From Rossellomorea aquimaris (GTDB lineage: Bacteria > Bacillota > Bacilli > Bacillales > Bacillaceae_B), in the NCBI RefSeq assembly GCF_020172085.1, contig NZ_JAIVAT010000007.1, positions 372,001-436,000 of the forward strand: a stretch of 64,000 bases of DNA, given 5' to 3'. The translations under genes were made by a program, and so were the position numbers. Shown piece by piece: positions 25,446-33,562 of the stretch; position 1 is the first letter of the stretch, and each line of letters starts with the position of its first letter. Below the pieces are notes generated by a model. It was not told the origin of the DNA, made no database searches, and saw only the letters and a program-made list of their open reading frames with translations.

Positions 25446-26339
25446 ATGAGACTTGGATTTATTGGTCTTGGGATTATGGGTAAACCGATGTCACTTAATC
25501 TAGTACGGAATGGCTACGATGTAACTGTGTTTGATATTAATGAGTCTGCAGTAGAAGAGTTGGTGGGCTTAGGAGCGAGGGGTGCAGGTTCTCCGAAAGA
25601 AGTGGGTGAAAATAGCGATATTATTTTCACGATGCTTCCAAAAGGCGAGCATGTGATGAGTGTGGTCCTTGGTGAAAGCGGTGTCATCTATGGAGCGAAT
25701 GATGGAACAATTATAGTGGATATGAGCTCGATCTCACCAGTTCAGTCGAAAGAAATCGCCGTGGCTCTTAAAGACAGGGGAATGGAGATGCTCGATGCTC
25801 CTGTTAGCGGTGGTGAACCGAAGGCAGTCGACGGAACTCTGGCCATCATGGTTGGAGGAAAAGAAAAAATCTATGAAACAGTGAAACCTGTACTGGAAGT
25901 GATGGGGCAGAGTATTACTCTCGTTGGAGATCATGGTTGCGGTACGACAGCGAAGCTTGCCAATCAAATTCTGGTGAACGTCCATATCGCAGCGATGTCA
26001 GAGGCACTTACGTTAGCATCGAAAGCGGGAATTGATATCAAGAAGATGTACGAAGCGATCCGTGGAGGGTTGGCTGGAAGTGCAGTGCTGGAAGCAAAGG
26101 TACCGTTGATCCTTGAACGGAATTTCGTCGCTGGTGGCCGGATTGATATCAATGCGAAAGACCTGACGAATGTAATGGATACCGCTTACTCCATTGGTGT
26201 TCCGTTACCACTTTCAAGTCAGGTACTAGAGATGTACCAATCATTAATGGCAAATGGGAAAGCAGCTGATGATCATGGGGGGCTCATTCAATATTATGAG
26301 AAGCTTGCGAATCATGAAGTAAATGGTGTCAGTCTGTGA
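25446..26339 (+). CDS. 3-hydroxyisobutyrate/threonate-type dehydrogenase (GarR/LtnD family)
   Basis: 297 residues. N-terminal Rossmann motif GFIGLGIMGKPMSLNL, the beta-hydroxyacid dehydrogenase substrate motif DAPVSGGEPKA, and the catalytic lysine helix GTTAKLANQILVN. With a downstream four-carbon acid sugar kinase, the best fit is an L- or D-threonate/erythronate 2-dehydrogenase, making a 2-oxo-tetronate; tartronate semialdehyde reductase is the alternative. AGGAGGG lies 7 bases before the ATG at 25446; an ATG at 25440 is 1 base away and unlikely. First gene of the operon under the triple operator. Confidence 0.87.
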   Translation: MRLGFIGLGIMGKPMSLNLVRNGYDVTVFDINESAVEELVGLGARGAGSPKEVGENSDIIFTMLPKGEHVMSVVLGESGVIYGANDGTIIVDMSSISPVQSKEIAVALKDRGMEMLDAPVSGGEPKAVDGTLAIMVGGKEKIYETVKPVLEVMGQSITLVGDHGCGTTAKLANQILVNVHIAAMSEALTLASKAGIDIKKMYEAIRGGLAGSAVLEAKVPLILERNFVAGGRIDINAKDLTNVMDTAYSIGVPLPLSSQVLEMYQSLMANGKAADDHGGLIQYYEKLANHEVNGVSL

Positions 26340-27766
26340 TGAAAACAAACCATGTAGAGAAGATCCTCTCAAATTATCAATCTATCAACGTAGAGGAAGT
26401 AAACAAATGGTGGAGGAAAATCAGACCTGGTTTTACACACAAAATTGTCGTCCTTGATGACGATCCGACAGGTGTTCAAACCGTTCATGGGGTTTCGGTT
26501 TTTACAGACTGGGAGGAAGAAACCATTGAACAAGGGTTTGCCGAAGATAATCAAATTTTCTTCATCCTGACGAATTCGAGAGCCTTTACGGCAAAAGAAA
26601 CTGAGCAGGTCCACCGGGATATTGCAGTACGAACCGAGGCGATCTCCAAGAAAGTTGGGCTCCCATACCTCATCATCAGCCGTGGTGATTCAACTTTGAG
26701 AGGTCATTATCCTCTGGAAACAGAGGTTCTCAGACAAACGATAGAAGCTGAAAGCCACATGAACGTTGATGGGGAGGTTATCCTTCCGTTTTTTAAAGAA
26801 GGCGGTCGATTGACAATAGAGAATACTCACTTTGTTCAACAGGAAGATATACTGATTCCTGCCGGAGAAACTGAATTTGCTAAAGACCGGACATTCGGCT
26901 TCAAGTCTAGTCATTTAGGTGAATGGGTCGAAGAGAAGACGAATGGAGCTTTTTCTGAAGCTGGTGTCACGTATATTTCACTAGAATCCATTCGAGGCAT
27001 GGATATAGAAGGAATCATTGATCAATTGCTTGAGGTGAAGAATTTTGGGAAAGTAGTGGTCAATGCACTTGAGGAAGAAGATGTGAGAGTCTTCACGACT
27101 GCCCTGATCATTGCGATCGAGAGAGGGAAACGATTCATCTTCCGAACGGCAGCAACTTTTACAAAGGTAATCGGGGATATTTCTTCACGACCATTGTTAA
27201 CAAAGGAAGAATTGATCAGCGAGGAACGGGAAAATGGCGGATTGGTAATTGTCGGATCTCACGTTAAGAAAACGACCGACCAGTTAGAGAAACTTAGGGA
27301 TCTGTCATCCCTGCATTTCATTGAATTTGATGCTCATTTGGTGCTAGATAAAGAGGCGTTTCAAATAGAAATCGAACGTGTGCAGCGTGAAGCGGAGGCC
27401 AAAATCACTGAAGGGGTAAGCACGGTCATCTATACGAAAAGAAAGCGCTTAGATCTTGGAGACGGGATGAAAGAACAGGAGTTGCAATTATCTGTCGAGA
27501 TTTCGAATGCCGTCACAAGTATTGTGCGACATTTCTCCGTAAGACCCAATTACTTGATTGCTAAAGGTGGCATCACTTCAAGTGACATTGGCACAAGAGG
27601 GTTATGTGTCAGACGGGCCACCGTTGCAGGTCAAATCGCACCGGGAATCCCGGTATGGAAAACTAGTGAAGAGAGTACGTTCCCGTTCATTCCATACGTT
27701 ATTTTTCCAGGAAATGTTGGAGCGGTCACGACGTTAAGAGATGTGGTCTCGACACTGGAAGGTTAA
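26339..27766 (+). CDS. Four-carbon acid sugar kinase (OtnK/YgbK-like)
   Basis: 475 residues. N-terminal substrate domain with LDDDPTGVQTVHGVSV and the SRGDSTLRGHYPLE motif; C-terminal nucleotide domain with IVGSH, KGGITSSD and PGNVGAVTTL. This family (formerly DUF1537) phosphorylates 2-oxo-tetronates, threonate or erythronate. Its ATG overlaps the stop of the dehydrogenase gene (TGATG), giving tight translational coupling. The aldolase (OtnC-like) or PdxA2-like enzyme expected next is absent from this window. Confidence 0.9.
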   Translation: MKTNHVEKILSNYQSINVEEVNKWWRKIRPGFTHKIVVLDDDPTGVQTVHGVSVFTDWEEETIEQGFAEDNQIFFILTNSRAFTAKETEQVHRDIAVRTEAISKKVGLPYLIISRGDSTLRGHYPLETEVLRQTIEAESHMNVDGEVILPFFKEGGRLTIENTHFVQQEDILIPAGETEFAKDRTFGFKSSHLGEWVEEKTNGAFSEAGVTYISLESIRGMDIEGIIDQLLEVKNFGKVVVNALEEEDVRVFTTALIIAIERGKRFIFRTAATFTKVIGDISSRPLLTKEELISEERENGGLVIVGSHVKKTTDQLEKLRDLSSLHFIEFDAHLVLDKEAFQIEIERVQREAEAKITEGVSTVIYTKRKRLDLGDGMKEQELQLSVEISNAVTSIVRHFSVRPNYLIAKGGITSSDIGTRGLCVRRATVAGQIAPGIPVWKTSEESTFPFIPYVIFPGNVGAVTTLRDVVSTLEG

Positions 27767-27860
27767 TGGAACAATGCAGAATTGCCAATGTTTTAAGGGG
27801 AATGCTAGGTGGTTCTGCTTGTGATAAAAGTGTTTCACAAAACAAAGGGGGTAATCAGAT

Positions 27861-29204
27861 ATGGTTACAGGAAATATGTTGATTGTGATTTTCTTTCTGG
27901 CATTAGCAGCACTTTTTTTCTTGATTTTAAAGTTGAAGGTTGAACCATTCCTTTCCTTGATCGGGGTTGCATTCGCAACGGCAGTGGTCATTGGGATGCC
28001 GTTAAATGAAGTGGCGGCGACTGTAACACAAGGATTCGGGAACACCTTGACAGGTGTCGGAATCCTGATTGGACTAGGTGTCATCTTCGGACAGTTCCTT
28101 GGTGCATCAGGAGCGATTGAAAAAATTGCAGCAGCGGTACTAAAAGCTTTCGGAATCAAAAAGTCACCGGCCGGTCTTGCATTGACGGGGACGGCGGTTT
28201 CTATTCCCGTGTTCTTTGATGCAGCATTCGTCATTCTGAGTGGATTGATCAAAAGCTTATCAAAGAAAACAGGTATCTCGGTCATCTCATTTGTTACGGC
28301 ACTTGGAGTTGGTTTAATCGTTTCTCATAACATGATCGCCCCTACACCAGGGCCACTTGTAGTGGCGGAAAATACAGGGTCAGATCTTGGTTTATTCATT
28401 CTTTACGGAATTATTGTGGCCATCCCAGCTACACTAGTCGGTGGATATATCTACGGGCTATTCATAGGAAAGCGTATTAATCACTCAGGTGCCATCGAAG
28501 AAGTAGCAGTAAGCTTAGAGGATGCTCCCAAAAAGGAAATCAGCACAGGCTTAAGTTTCTTCATGTTGGCACTTCCTATCGGACTTATCCTGATCAACAC
28601 TATTTCTCAGTTGCTCATTCCGGATACGGGTCTTGCGAGTATATTAGGATTTATCGGCGACAAGAACATTGCACTGTTCATAAGTGTGGTGGTAGCAATC
28701 ATTCTGCTTGCCCCATACATCTCTGTTCCCAACAACAGATTGTACTCAGAAGCAATCAACTCAGCCGGGATCATCATACTGGTGACAGGTGCCGGTGGGG
28801 CATTTGGAGCAGTGATTAATAAGAGTGGTATCGGCGATTATTTAATCACAACGATGCAAAGCTGGAGTATCCCGGTACTATTACTGGCATTTATCTTCTC
28901 CCAAATCCTGCGTGCGTCACTCGGTTCAGCGACCGTTGCCTTGGTGACAACATCCAGTATTCTCGGGCCAATGGCAGTGGAACTTGGAGTTTCCCCAATA
29001 TTACTGGGGCTAGCCATTTGTGCCGGTGGAATCGGGCTTTCTCTCCCGAATGACTCGGGGTTCTGGGTTGTAAATAGATTCGGAAAATTGACTGTCGTTC
29101 AGACATTGAAAGCGTGGACGCTTGGTGGTTTCATTGCCGGCTTGACAGCGATAACGACGGTTTTGATTTTGAGCTTGTTCTCAGGGATACTTCCGGGATT
29201 GTAA
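27861..29204 (+). CDS. GntP-family gluconate/sugar-acid permease
   Basis: 447 residues with about 12-13 hydrophobic helices and the GntP motifs NMIAPTPGPLVVAE and a late SLPNDSGFWVVNRF. Members import gluconate or related sugar acids by proton symport. It follows the kinase by 94 bases and should be the uptake arm of the pathway. RBS AAAGGGGG about 9 bases before the ATG. Ends at a perfect palindromic terminator. Confidence 0.92.
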   Translation: MVTGNMLIVIFFLALAALFFLILKLKVEPFLSLIGVAFATAVVIGMPLNEVAATVTQGFGNTLTGVGILIGLGVIFGQFLGASGAIEKIAAAVLKAFGIKKSPAGLALTGTAVSIPVFFDAAFVILSGLIKSLSKKTGISVISFVTALGVGLIVSHNMIAPTPGPLVVAENTGSDLGLFILYGIIVAIPATLVGGYIYGLFIGKRINHSGAIEEVAVSLEDAPKKEISTGLSFFMLALPIGLILINTISQLLIPDTGLASILGFIGDKNIALFISVVVAIILLAPYISVPNNRLYSEAINSAGIIILVTGAGGAFGAVINKSGIGDYLITTMQSWSIPVLLLAFIFSQILRASLGSATVALVTTSSILGPMAVELGVSPILLGLAICAGGIGLSLPNDSGFWVVNRFGKLTVVQTLKAWTLGGFIAGLTAITTVLILSLFSGILPGL

Positions 29205-29222
29205 GAGCTGTAGATATAAGGT

Positions 29223-29254
29223 CCGTCTCTCAGAATTCTGAGAGACGGCTTTTT
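29223..29254 (+). terminator. Terminator of the sugar-acid operon
   Basis: Perfect palindrome CCGTCTCTCAGAA / TTCTGAGAGACGG (29223-29248) followed by CTTTTTA. Confidence 0.9.
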
Positions 29255-29579
29255 ACTGCCTCGGCCCAAGTAGCATCACACCAACCCCAACCAGACAAAT
29301 CCCGGCCCCGACCCAGTCATACACATCCGGTGTTTTCTTATCGATTCCCCATCCCCATAGAACGGACAGGACAATGAACACCCCGCCGTAAGCGGCGTAG
29401 ACACGTCCAAAGGAAGGGAAGGACTGGAATGTAGCAATGACGCCGTAGAGAGCCAGGGCGATTCCGCCGGCCAGTCCCCAATAGGAAGGCTTGCCTTCCC
29501 GAAGCCATAGCCAGATGAGATAGCCCCCTCCGATTTCGGCAATTCCGGCTAAGATGAACAATATGATGGCATTGAGCAT
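29253..29579 (-). CDS. YnfA/UPF0060-family small membrane protein
   Basis: 108 residues with four hydrophobic helices. Family markers are [16 protein letters not shown] near the start, [13 protein letters not shown] in the middle and the ending [21 protein letters not shown]. Related in fold to small multidrug-resistance transporters, but the YnfA role is uncertain. GGAG lies 8 bases before the ATG at 29579; an upstream GTG overlaps that site. It overlaps the downstream terminator of the opposite operon by 2 bases. Confidence 0.9.
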   Translation of the reverse strand: MLNAIILFILAGIAEIGGGYLIWLWLREGKPSYWGLAGGIALALYGVIATFQSFPSFGRVYAAYGGVFIVLSVLWGWGIDKKTPDVYDWVGAGICLVGVGVMLLGPRQ

Positions 29580-29716
29580 GCTGATCACTCCTTACATAGG
29601 TTTATGTAGTTGAATTATAACGTAAATCCGCATGTGCAAACATTTGTCTATTTCCACCAAACCTTCTACAATGAAAGGAACAAGAGCTGTTCACTGATAA
29701 CGGAGGTGGAAATGAA

Positions 29717-30085
29717 ATGGACAACACGGAAAAGCATTTTTCAGAGGAAAAGTTTTGGGATAAGCTGAAGAGGTATGGTGTGAAGGCAGGTCATTCCGTC
29801 GTGTATACGGCACTGCTCCTTTATTTTGTCCTGCAGAAGCCAGATGTTCCAAAGAAGTCGAAGATGGTCATCATCGGGGCACTCGGATATTTCATCCTTC
29901 CGACAGATTTCATTCCGGATATGGCAGTCGGGATAGGCTTTACAGATGACCTTGGAGCCCTCGGTCTCGCTTTAATACAGGTTTCCATGTATATCGATGA
30001 TGAAGTGAAAGCGAAAGCCAAGGCGAAGCTGAGTGACTGGTTCGGTGATGATGTGGATACGTCAGAGGTGGATGGGAAGTTGTAG
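29717..30085 (+). CDS. YkvA-family (DUF1232) membrane protein
   Basis: 122 residues. Contains the DUF1232 core KMVIIGALGYFILPTDFIPDMAVGIGFTDDLGALGLAL, which includes a conserved membrane-spanning segment. Function unknown across Bacillaceae. RBS GGAGGTGG about 8 bases before the ATG. Single gene; ends convergent with the DUF3885 gene. Confidence 0.88.
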   Translation: MDNTEKHFSEEKFWDKLKRYGVKAGHSVVYTALLLYFVLQKPDVPKKSKMVIIGALGYFILPTDFIPDMAVGIGFTDDLGALGLALIQVSMYIDDEVKAKAKAKLSDWFGDDVDTSEVDGKL

Positions 30086-30151
30086 ATCCTCATGTATAAA
30101 TGATAAGCGCATGGATTTGTTGAGTTTTCATTCTTCAAACCCTGCGCCTTT

Positions 30152-30823
30152 TTATTGAGCATTCATCATGTTCTCAATCCGCTGCCGGTCATAATCCAAT
30201 ATCCAATCATTACGATCGTTGTATAGGGAACGTATGTCTTCTTTATCCGAGGCAATGATATCACACCCACGATCATCGTATAGATGGTAAATGATCTTTC
30301 TTGTAACATTCACAAAGTATATTTCTAATCCCGCGTGTTGAAAACCTTTTAACAGTTGAGTTGGATGTGTGAAGTCCTCGTAAGAAATCGCCATGAGGAG
30401 CTGTTGATAGCGGATATCCCTTTTTTGACATGGCAGGATGAACCGATGCGTGACCATGTTGTCATCCTCTTCATCATCGACATGTTGGAAGACCCATGGG
30501 AGAAGCTTGTATTGAAGCTTGTAGAGAGTATCCTTATGCCTGATGTATTTCTGATACACCTTTGTGGGTCTCTTCTCAAGGAAGCGGTCTTCCTCCACGG
30601 TGTTGACGTCCGTTATCAGAAGGATATCATCGGAATCATGGAATACGTGGTCGAATAGACTAGTCGTTCGCTCCTTTATTTGCTTCAGGTTTTCTTTGTT
30701 TATATGTTCCTCTCCAGGCATGGAGATTTCAAAGCGCAGACCAAATTCAGACGAGTAGAAAAGGGGTGGACGAAGGATTAGACCGTTAAAGTAGCTCTGC
30801 ATAAAGTTGGTTAAGTTTTGCAT
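30152..30823 (-). CDS. DUF3885-like protein
   Basis: 223 residues, soluble, acidic. The C-terminal part (about 160-215) has YFVNVTRKIIYHLYDDRGCDIIASDKEDIRSLYNDRNDWILDYDR, characteristic of DUF3885 proteins of Bacillaceae. The middle region has DDILLITDVN and KVYQKYIRH, also typical. Function unknown; such proteins are often found in toxin-immunity contexts, but no toxin is visible here. Confidence 0.8.
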   Translation of the reverse strand: MQNLTNFMQSYFNGLILRPPLFYSSEFGLRFEISMPGEEHINKENLKQIKERTTSLFDHVFHDSDDILLITDVNTVEEDRFLEKRPTKVYQKYIRHKDTLYKLQYKLLPWVFQHVDDEEDDNMVTHRFILPCQKRDIRYQQLLMAISYEDFTHPTQLLKGFQHAGLEIYFVNVTRKIIYHLYDDRGCDIIASDKEDIRSLYNDRNDWILDYDRQRIENMMNAQ

Positions 30824-30892
30824 ACAAGACTCCTATTTAACTAATCTTTACTAAAAGTAATGGAATGGATCGTTCGTATTTAAAGATGTTCT

Positions 30893-31291
30893 TCACCACC
30901 CAAAAAAGAAATAAGCCAGCATAAAATACACAACAAACCCCGTTTCAAGAAGTAACACTAAGAGATCCCACTTGCTCTTCCGGAACGTCTCCTCATCTTG
31001 AATCCCGATGATCAGTCTTAAGACCAACAGGAGGAACCCGAAGATTTTGGCATAGAGGTTGTGAAGGACAAAAGCGGCGATGATATAAATAAGTCCTTTG
31101 AAAATAAAGGTGCCAATCAGGATTCCAACTGTTAATCGTAACTGACTGATGGGCATGAGGGCACCTGAATCCTGGAGTTCTATATATTTATTTTTATTCG
31201 ATCGATATCTGAAAATCAACTCGACATTATTGATTAATAGAATGGCACACCAGACTAAAATCAGTGTTTCTTCTACTGTCATCCCGAACAA
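30893..31291 (-). CDS. Small multi-spanning membrane protein
   Basis: 132 residues with about four hydrophobic helices; no family recognised. The TTG at 31291 is 8 bases after AAGGGGG, whereas the ATG at 31282 is 17 bases away, so TTG is favoured. It follows the 64-residue membrane protein gene by 3 bases and shares its RBS region, so the two form an operon. Confidence 0.65.
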   Translation of the reverse strand: MFGMTVEETLILVWCAILLINNVELIFRYRSNKNKYIELQDSGALMPISQLRLTVGILIGTFIFKGLIYIIAAFVLHNLYAKIFGFLLLVLRLIIGIQDEETFRKSKWDLLVLLLETGFVVYFMLAYFFFGW

Positions 31292-31294
31292 CTA

Positions 31295-31489
31295 TCATTC
31301 CCCCTTGAACGTATCGTCGTTTAGATTCTCATCCCCTTGTGGATCTTTGATTCCATGTTTTTCTTCAAGATAGCGCCCGATGACCGAGTTGTTGATTCCG
31401 TCCCGTACGGCTCGTTCTACTATAATATAGAAGATAAAGAGAAACACGATAAGGACAATTACACTTACAAAGATAATAAAGAGTTCCAT
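31295..31489 (-). CDS. 64-residue membrane protein (DUF6019-like)
   Basis: One strongly hydrophobic N-terminal helix (ELFIIFVSVIVLIVFLFIFYIIV), then VERAVRDGINNSVIGRYLEE, a pattern I associate with the DUF6019 family, and an acidic tail. The ATG at 31489 follows GGGAGG by 8 bases; the GTG at 31498 overlaps the ribosome binding site. Upstream partner of the 132-residue membrane protein. Confidence 0.7.
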   Translation of the reverse strand: MELFIIFVSVIVLIVFLFIFYIIVERAVRDGINNSVIGRYLEEKHGIKDPQGDENLNDDTFKGE

Positions 31490-31552
31490 GTCACTCACCT
31501 CCCTTGGTACATTTGTTTTTATTCAATCCACTCATTGAAAACAGTAGTAAAC

Positions 31553-31717
31553 CTAAAAGGGCATAAGAAATAAGGAGACGACGGACTGGTTGAATTTGAT
31601 AAATATATATAGGATGAGGAAACCCAATTGCGGTAGTGTTCTTGAAAAAAGAATGATTCCTGCGAAAGACAGGATGGCGGAGCTTATAAGAAAAACCGTT
31701 TGCTGTGGGTGGATCAT
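31553..31717 (-). CDS. 54-residue small membrane protein
   Basis: Two hydrophobic helices (about 7-25 and 30-52) starting MIHPQQTVFLISS. The decisive evidence is AAGGAGG 6 bases before the ATG at 31717. The frame stays open upstream to 32011, but that extension runs antisense through the HAD gene and is rejected. Same strand as the two small membrane genes that follow; function unknown. Confidence 0.65.
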   Translation of the reverse strand: MIHPQQTVFLISSAILSFAGIILFSRTLPQLGFLILYIFIKFNQSVVSLFLMPF

Positions 31718-31853
31718 GGATATCCTCCTTGGTTGTTCTTTACAGTATTTTAGCATAAATTTCCTATTTTGTATGAATTCTCTTGCATGATGGACGAAGA
31801 TAACAGTCCTTGTGGTAAAATAAGGATAGTTTACATAAGAAGGGGGAATGGAC

Positions 31854-32468
31854 ATGTACAAACATATCATATGGGATTTCGACGGGACGCTTTTTGATAC
31901 ATATCCCGTCATGGCGGGAAGCTTCAAGGAAACCCTTGAAAAGGATGGAATTGATGAACCGTTAGAGGAAATCATGAAACATATGAAGGTATCAATGACA
32001 GATGCTTTCAATCACTACGGAGAGAAGTACGGAATCGGTAACGATTTTATCGAAGCCTATGATTCTCGCAGAAAAGAAGTCGAATTTGATTTGTCCAAGC
32101 CCTTTGAAGGAATGATGGAGCTTTGTAAGTATATTCATGAAACGGGCAGACGGAATTATCTGTACACCCACAGGGGAGAGTCTTCTATGAAAATGTTGGA
32201 GGATTTCGGGATGACTGGCTACTTCTCTGACTTCATCACCTCAGAGCATGGATTTGAGAGAAAGCCCAGTCCAGATGCCATTCAGCATTTGATCCGAACA
32301 CATGGTATCAACCAGTCGGAAGCGATCATGATTGGAGACAGGGATTTGGACCTGGAATCAGGGAAGAATGCGGGGATCAGTTCCTGCTACTTTACGGATA
32401 GAATGGTAGAGAATCCTCATGCTGATTATGTGGTGACGAGTGTGGAGGAGTTGTATAGGATTATTTAA
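31854..32468 (+). CDS. HAD-superfamily phosphatase
   Basis: 204 residues. Motif I is WDFDGTLFD with nucleophile Asp8 and Asp10; motif II is YTHRGES; motif III/IV is ERKPSPDA...EAIMIGDRDLDLESGKNAGI. Subfamily IA with a helical cap (about 15-85). Likely a small-molecule phosphatase of the phosphoglycolate or pyrophosphatase type; substrate unknown. The ATG at 31854 is 7 bases after AAGGGGG; the ATG at 31848 is 1 base away and not favoured. A TGGACG-N18-TAAAAT promoter precedes it (31791-31820). Confidence 0.88.
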   Translation: MYKHIIWDFDGTLFDTYPVMAGSFKETLEKDGIDEPLEEIMKHMKVSMTDAFNHYGEKYGIGNDFIEAYDSRRKEVEFDLSKPFEGMMELCKYIHETGRRNYLYTHRGESSMKMLEDFGMTGYFSDFITSEHGFERKPSPDAIQHLIRTHGINQSEAIMIGDRDLDLESGKNAGISSCYFTDRMVENPHADYVVTSVEELYRII

Positions 32469-32474
32469 AGATTG

Positions 32475-32509
32475 GACTATTGAGGGACGGACCTTAATAG
32501 TCTTTTTTT
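32475..32509 (+). terminator. Terminator of the HAD gene
   Basis: GACTATTGAGG pairs with CCTTAATAGTC (one G-U pair), followed by seven T. Confidence 0.8.
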
Positions 32510-32526
32510 GTGGGTATTTTTGGTAA

Positions 32527-32650
32527 TAGACGCATAAAACAAAAAAATGACGCAAATATGGTGGAAAACGACTCAATAAATTAAAAAACGACGCAAATAC
32601 TCAGAAAATGACGCAATAAATAAAAAAACGACGCAAATCCCGTGCGACGC
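32527..32650. repeat. Intergenic array of GACGCAAAT cores, about 20-bp period
   Basis: GACGC (or GACTC in one unit) begins at 32529, 32549, 32570, 32590, 32610 and 32630, with a seventh partial core at 32646. Cores are followed by AAATA or AATAA and separated by A-rich variable linkers. The rest of the 32469-32867 gap holds a terminator and no gene. Confidence 0.8.
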
Positions 32651-32867
32651 TCCTTTCTAAACATATATCCGCTACTCAAAAGTCTATGATTCTTTCTTTT
32701 TTGTAGAAATCTTCCCACTCGCACTAAGATAAGCACTCACTCCGTTTTAAATCTCTCCATTTCGGATACATTATATGAGCACACACCAAACAGATGATTT
32801 GTCATCAACCGGCCAAACATGTGATGATGAATTCATACTAAAATTATCGGAATAAGGAGATGAGAGG

Positions 32868-33509
32868 ATGAACGTAGCAGTTGTTGGAGCAAATGGACAA
32901 ATCGGGAAGCAAGTGATCGGACTCTTGAAGCGCAGCGAGCATACGCCGAGAGCAATTGTGAGGAAGGAAGAGCAGGTGCCGTCTTTTGAACAGGAAGGCG
33001 TGGAGGCTGAACTGGTTGATTTGGAGGGAACGGTTGACCAGATCGCAAATGGATTGAAAGGCGCAGATGCTGTTGTCTTCACTGCAGGATCTGGTGGTAG
33101 CACAGGTTCAGACAAGACGCTTCTCATCGATCTTGACGGAGCGGTGAAAACGATGGAGGCCGCAAAGCAGGCCGGAATCGAACGTTTTGTGATGGTAAGT
33201 GCCCTGCAGGCTCATCACCGTGAGAATTGGAACGATTCCCTGAAGCCGTATTATGTAGCGAAGCATTTTGCCGATCGTGCACTGGTGGACAGCGGGCTCA
33301 CCTACACCATTATCCGTCCAGGCGGACTGCTGAATGAAGAAGGAACGGGGAAAGTATCAGCCGCTGAAAATCTGGAACGAGGTTCGATCCCCCGTGAAGA
33401 TGTGGCGAGTACGATCGTGGCATCGTTAACGGAAGCGAGCACATTCAATAAGGGATTCGATCTTATTTCAGGAAGTACAGGAATAGAAGAGGCTGTTCAA
33501 AACGTATAA
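32868..33509 (+). CDS. yhfK: YhfK-like NAD(P)-binding SDR/NmrA-type oxidoreductase
   Basis: 213 residues. N-terminal VVGANGQIGKQVI cofactor loop, then FTAGSGGSTGSDKTLLIDLDGAVK, MVSALQAHHRENW, KPYYVAKHFADR and YTIIRPGGLLNEEGTG. This is nearly motif-for-motif like B. subtilis YhfK. Atypical SDR with the YxxxK pair in YYVAK. Physiological substrate unknown; related proteins are stress-induced. Single gene with a strong terminator. Confidence 0.88.
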   Translation: MNVAVVGANGQIGKQVIGLLKRSEHTPRAIVRKEEQVPSFEQEGVEAELVDLEGTVDQIANGLKGADAVVFTAGSGGSTGSDKTLLIDLDGAVKTMEAAKQAGIERFVMVSALQAHHRENWNDSLKPYYVAKHFADRALVDSGLTYTIIRPGGLLNEEGTGKVSAAENLERGSIPREDVASTIVASLTEASTFNKGFDLISGSTGIEEAVQNV

Positions 33510-33520
33510 ATAAAATGAAG

Positions 33521-33553
33521 GAATGATCATCATTCGATGGTCATTCTTTTTTT
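33521..33553 (+). terminator. Terminator of the yhfK-like gene
   Basis: GAATGATCATC / GATGGTCATTC arms around ATTC, then seven T. Confidence 0.85.
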
Positions 33554-33562
33554 GTCCGCGAT

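Noticed and set aside
31718-32011. Upstream extension of the 54-residue membrane protein
   Set aside because: Runs antisense through the HAD gene; the internal ATG has AAGGAGG at ideal spacing.
32527-32650. CRISPR array
   Set aside because: Units are about 20 bp with short degenerate cores, no 24-40 bp identical repeats, no unique spacers of proper length, no cas genes.
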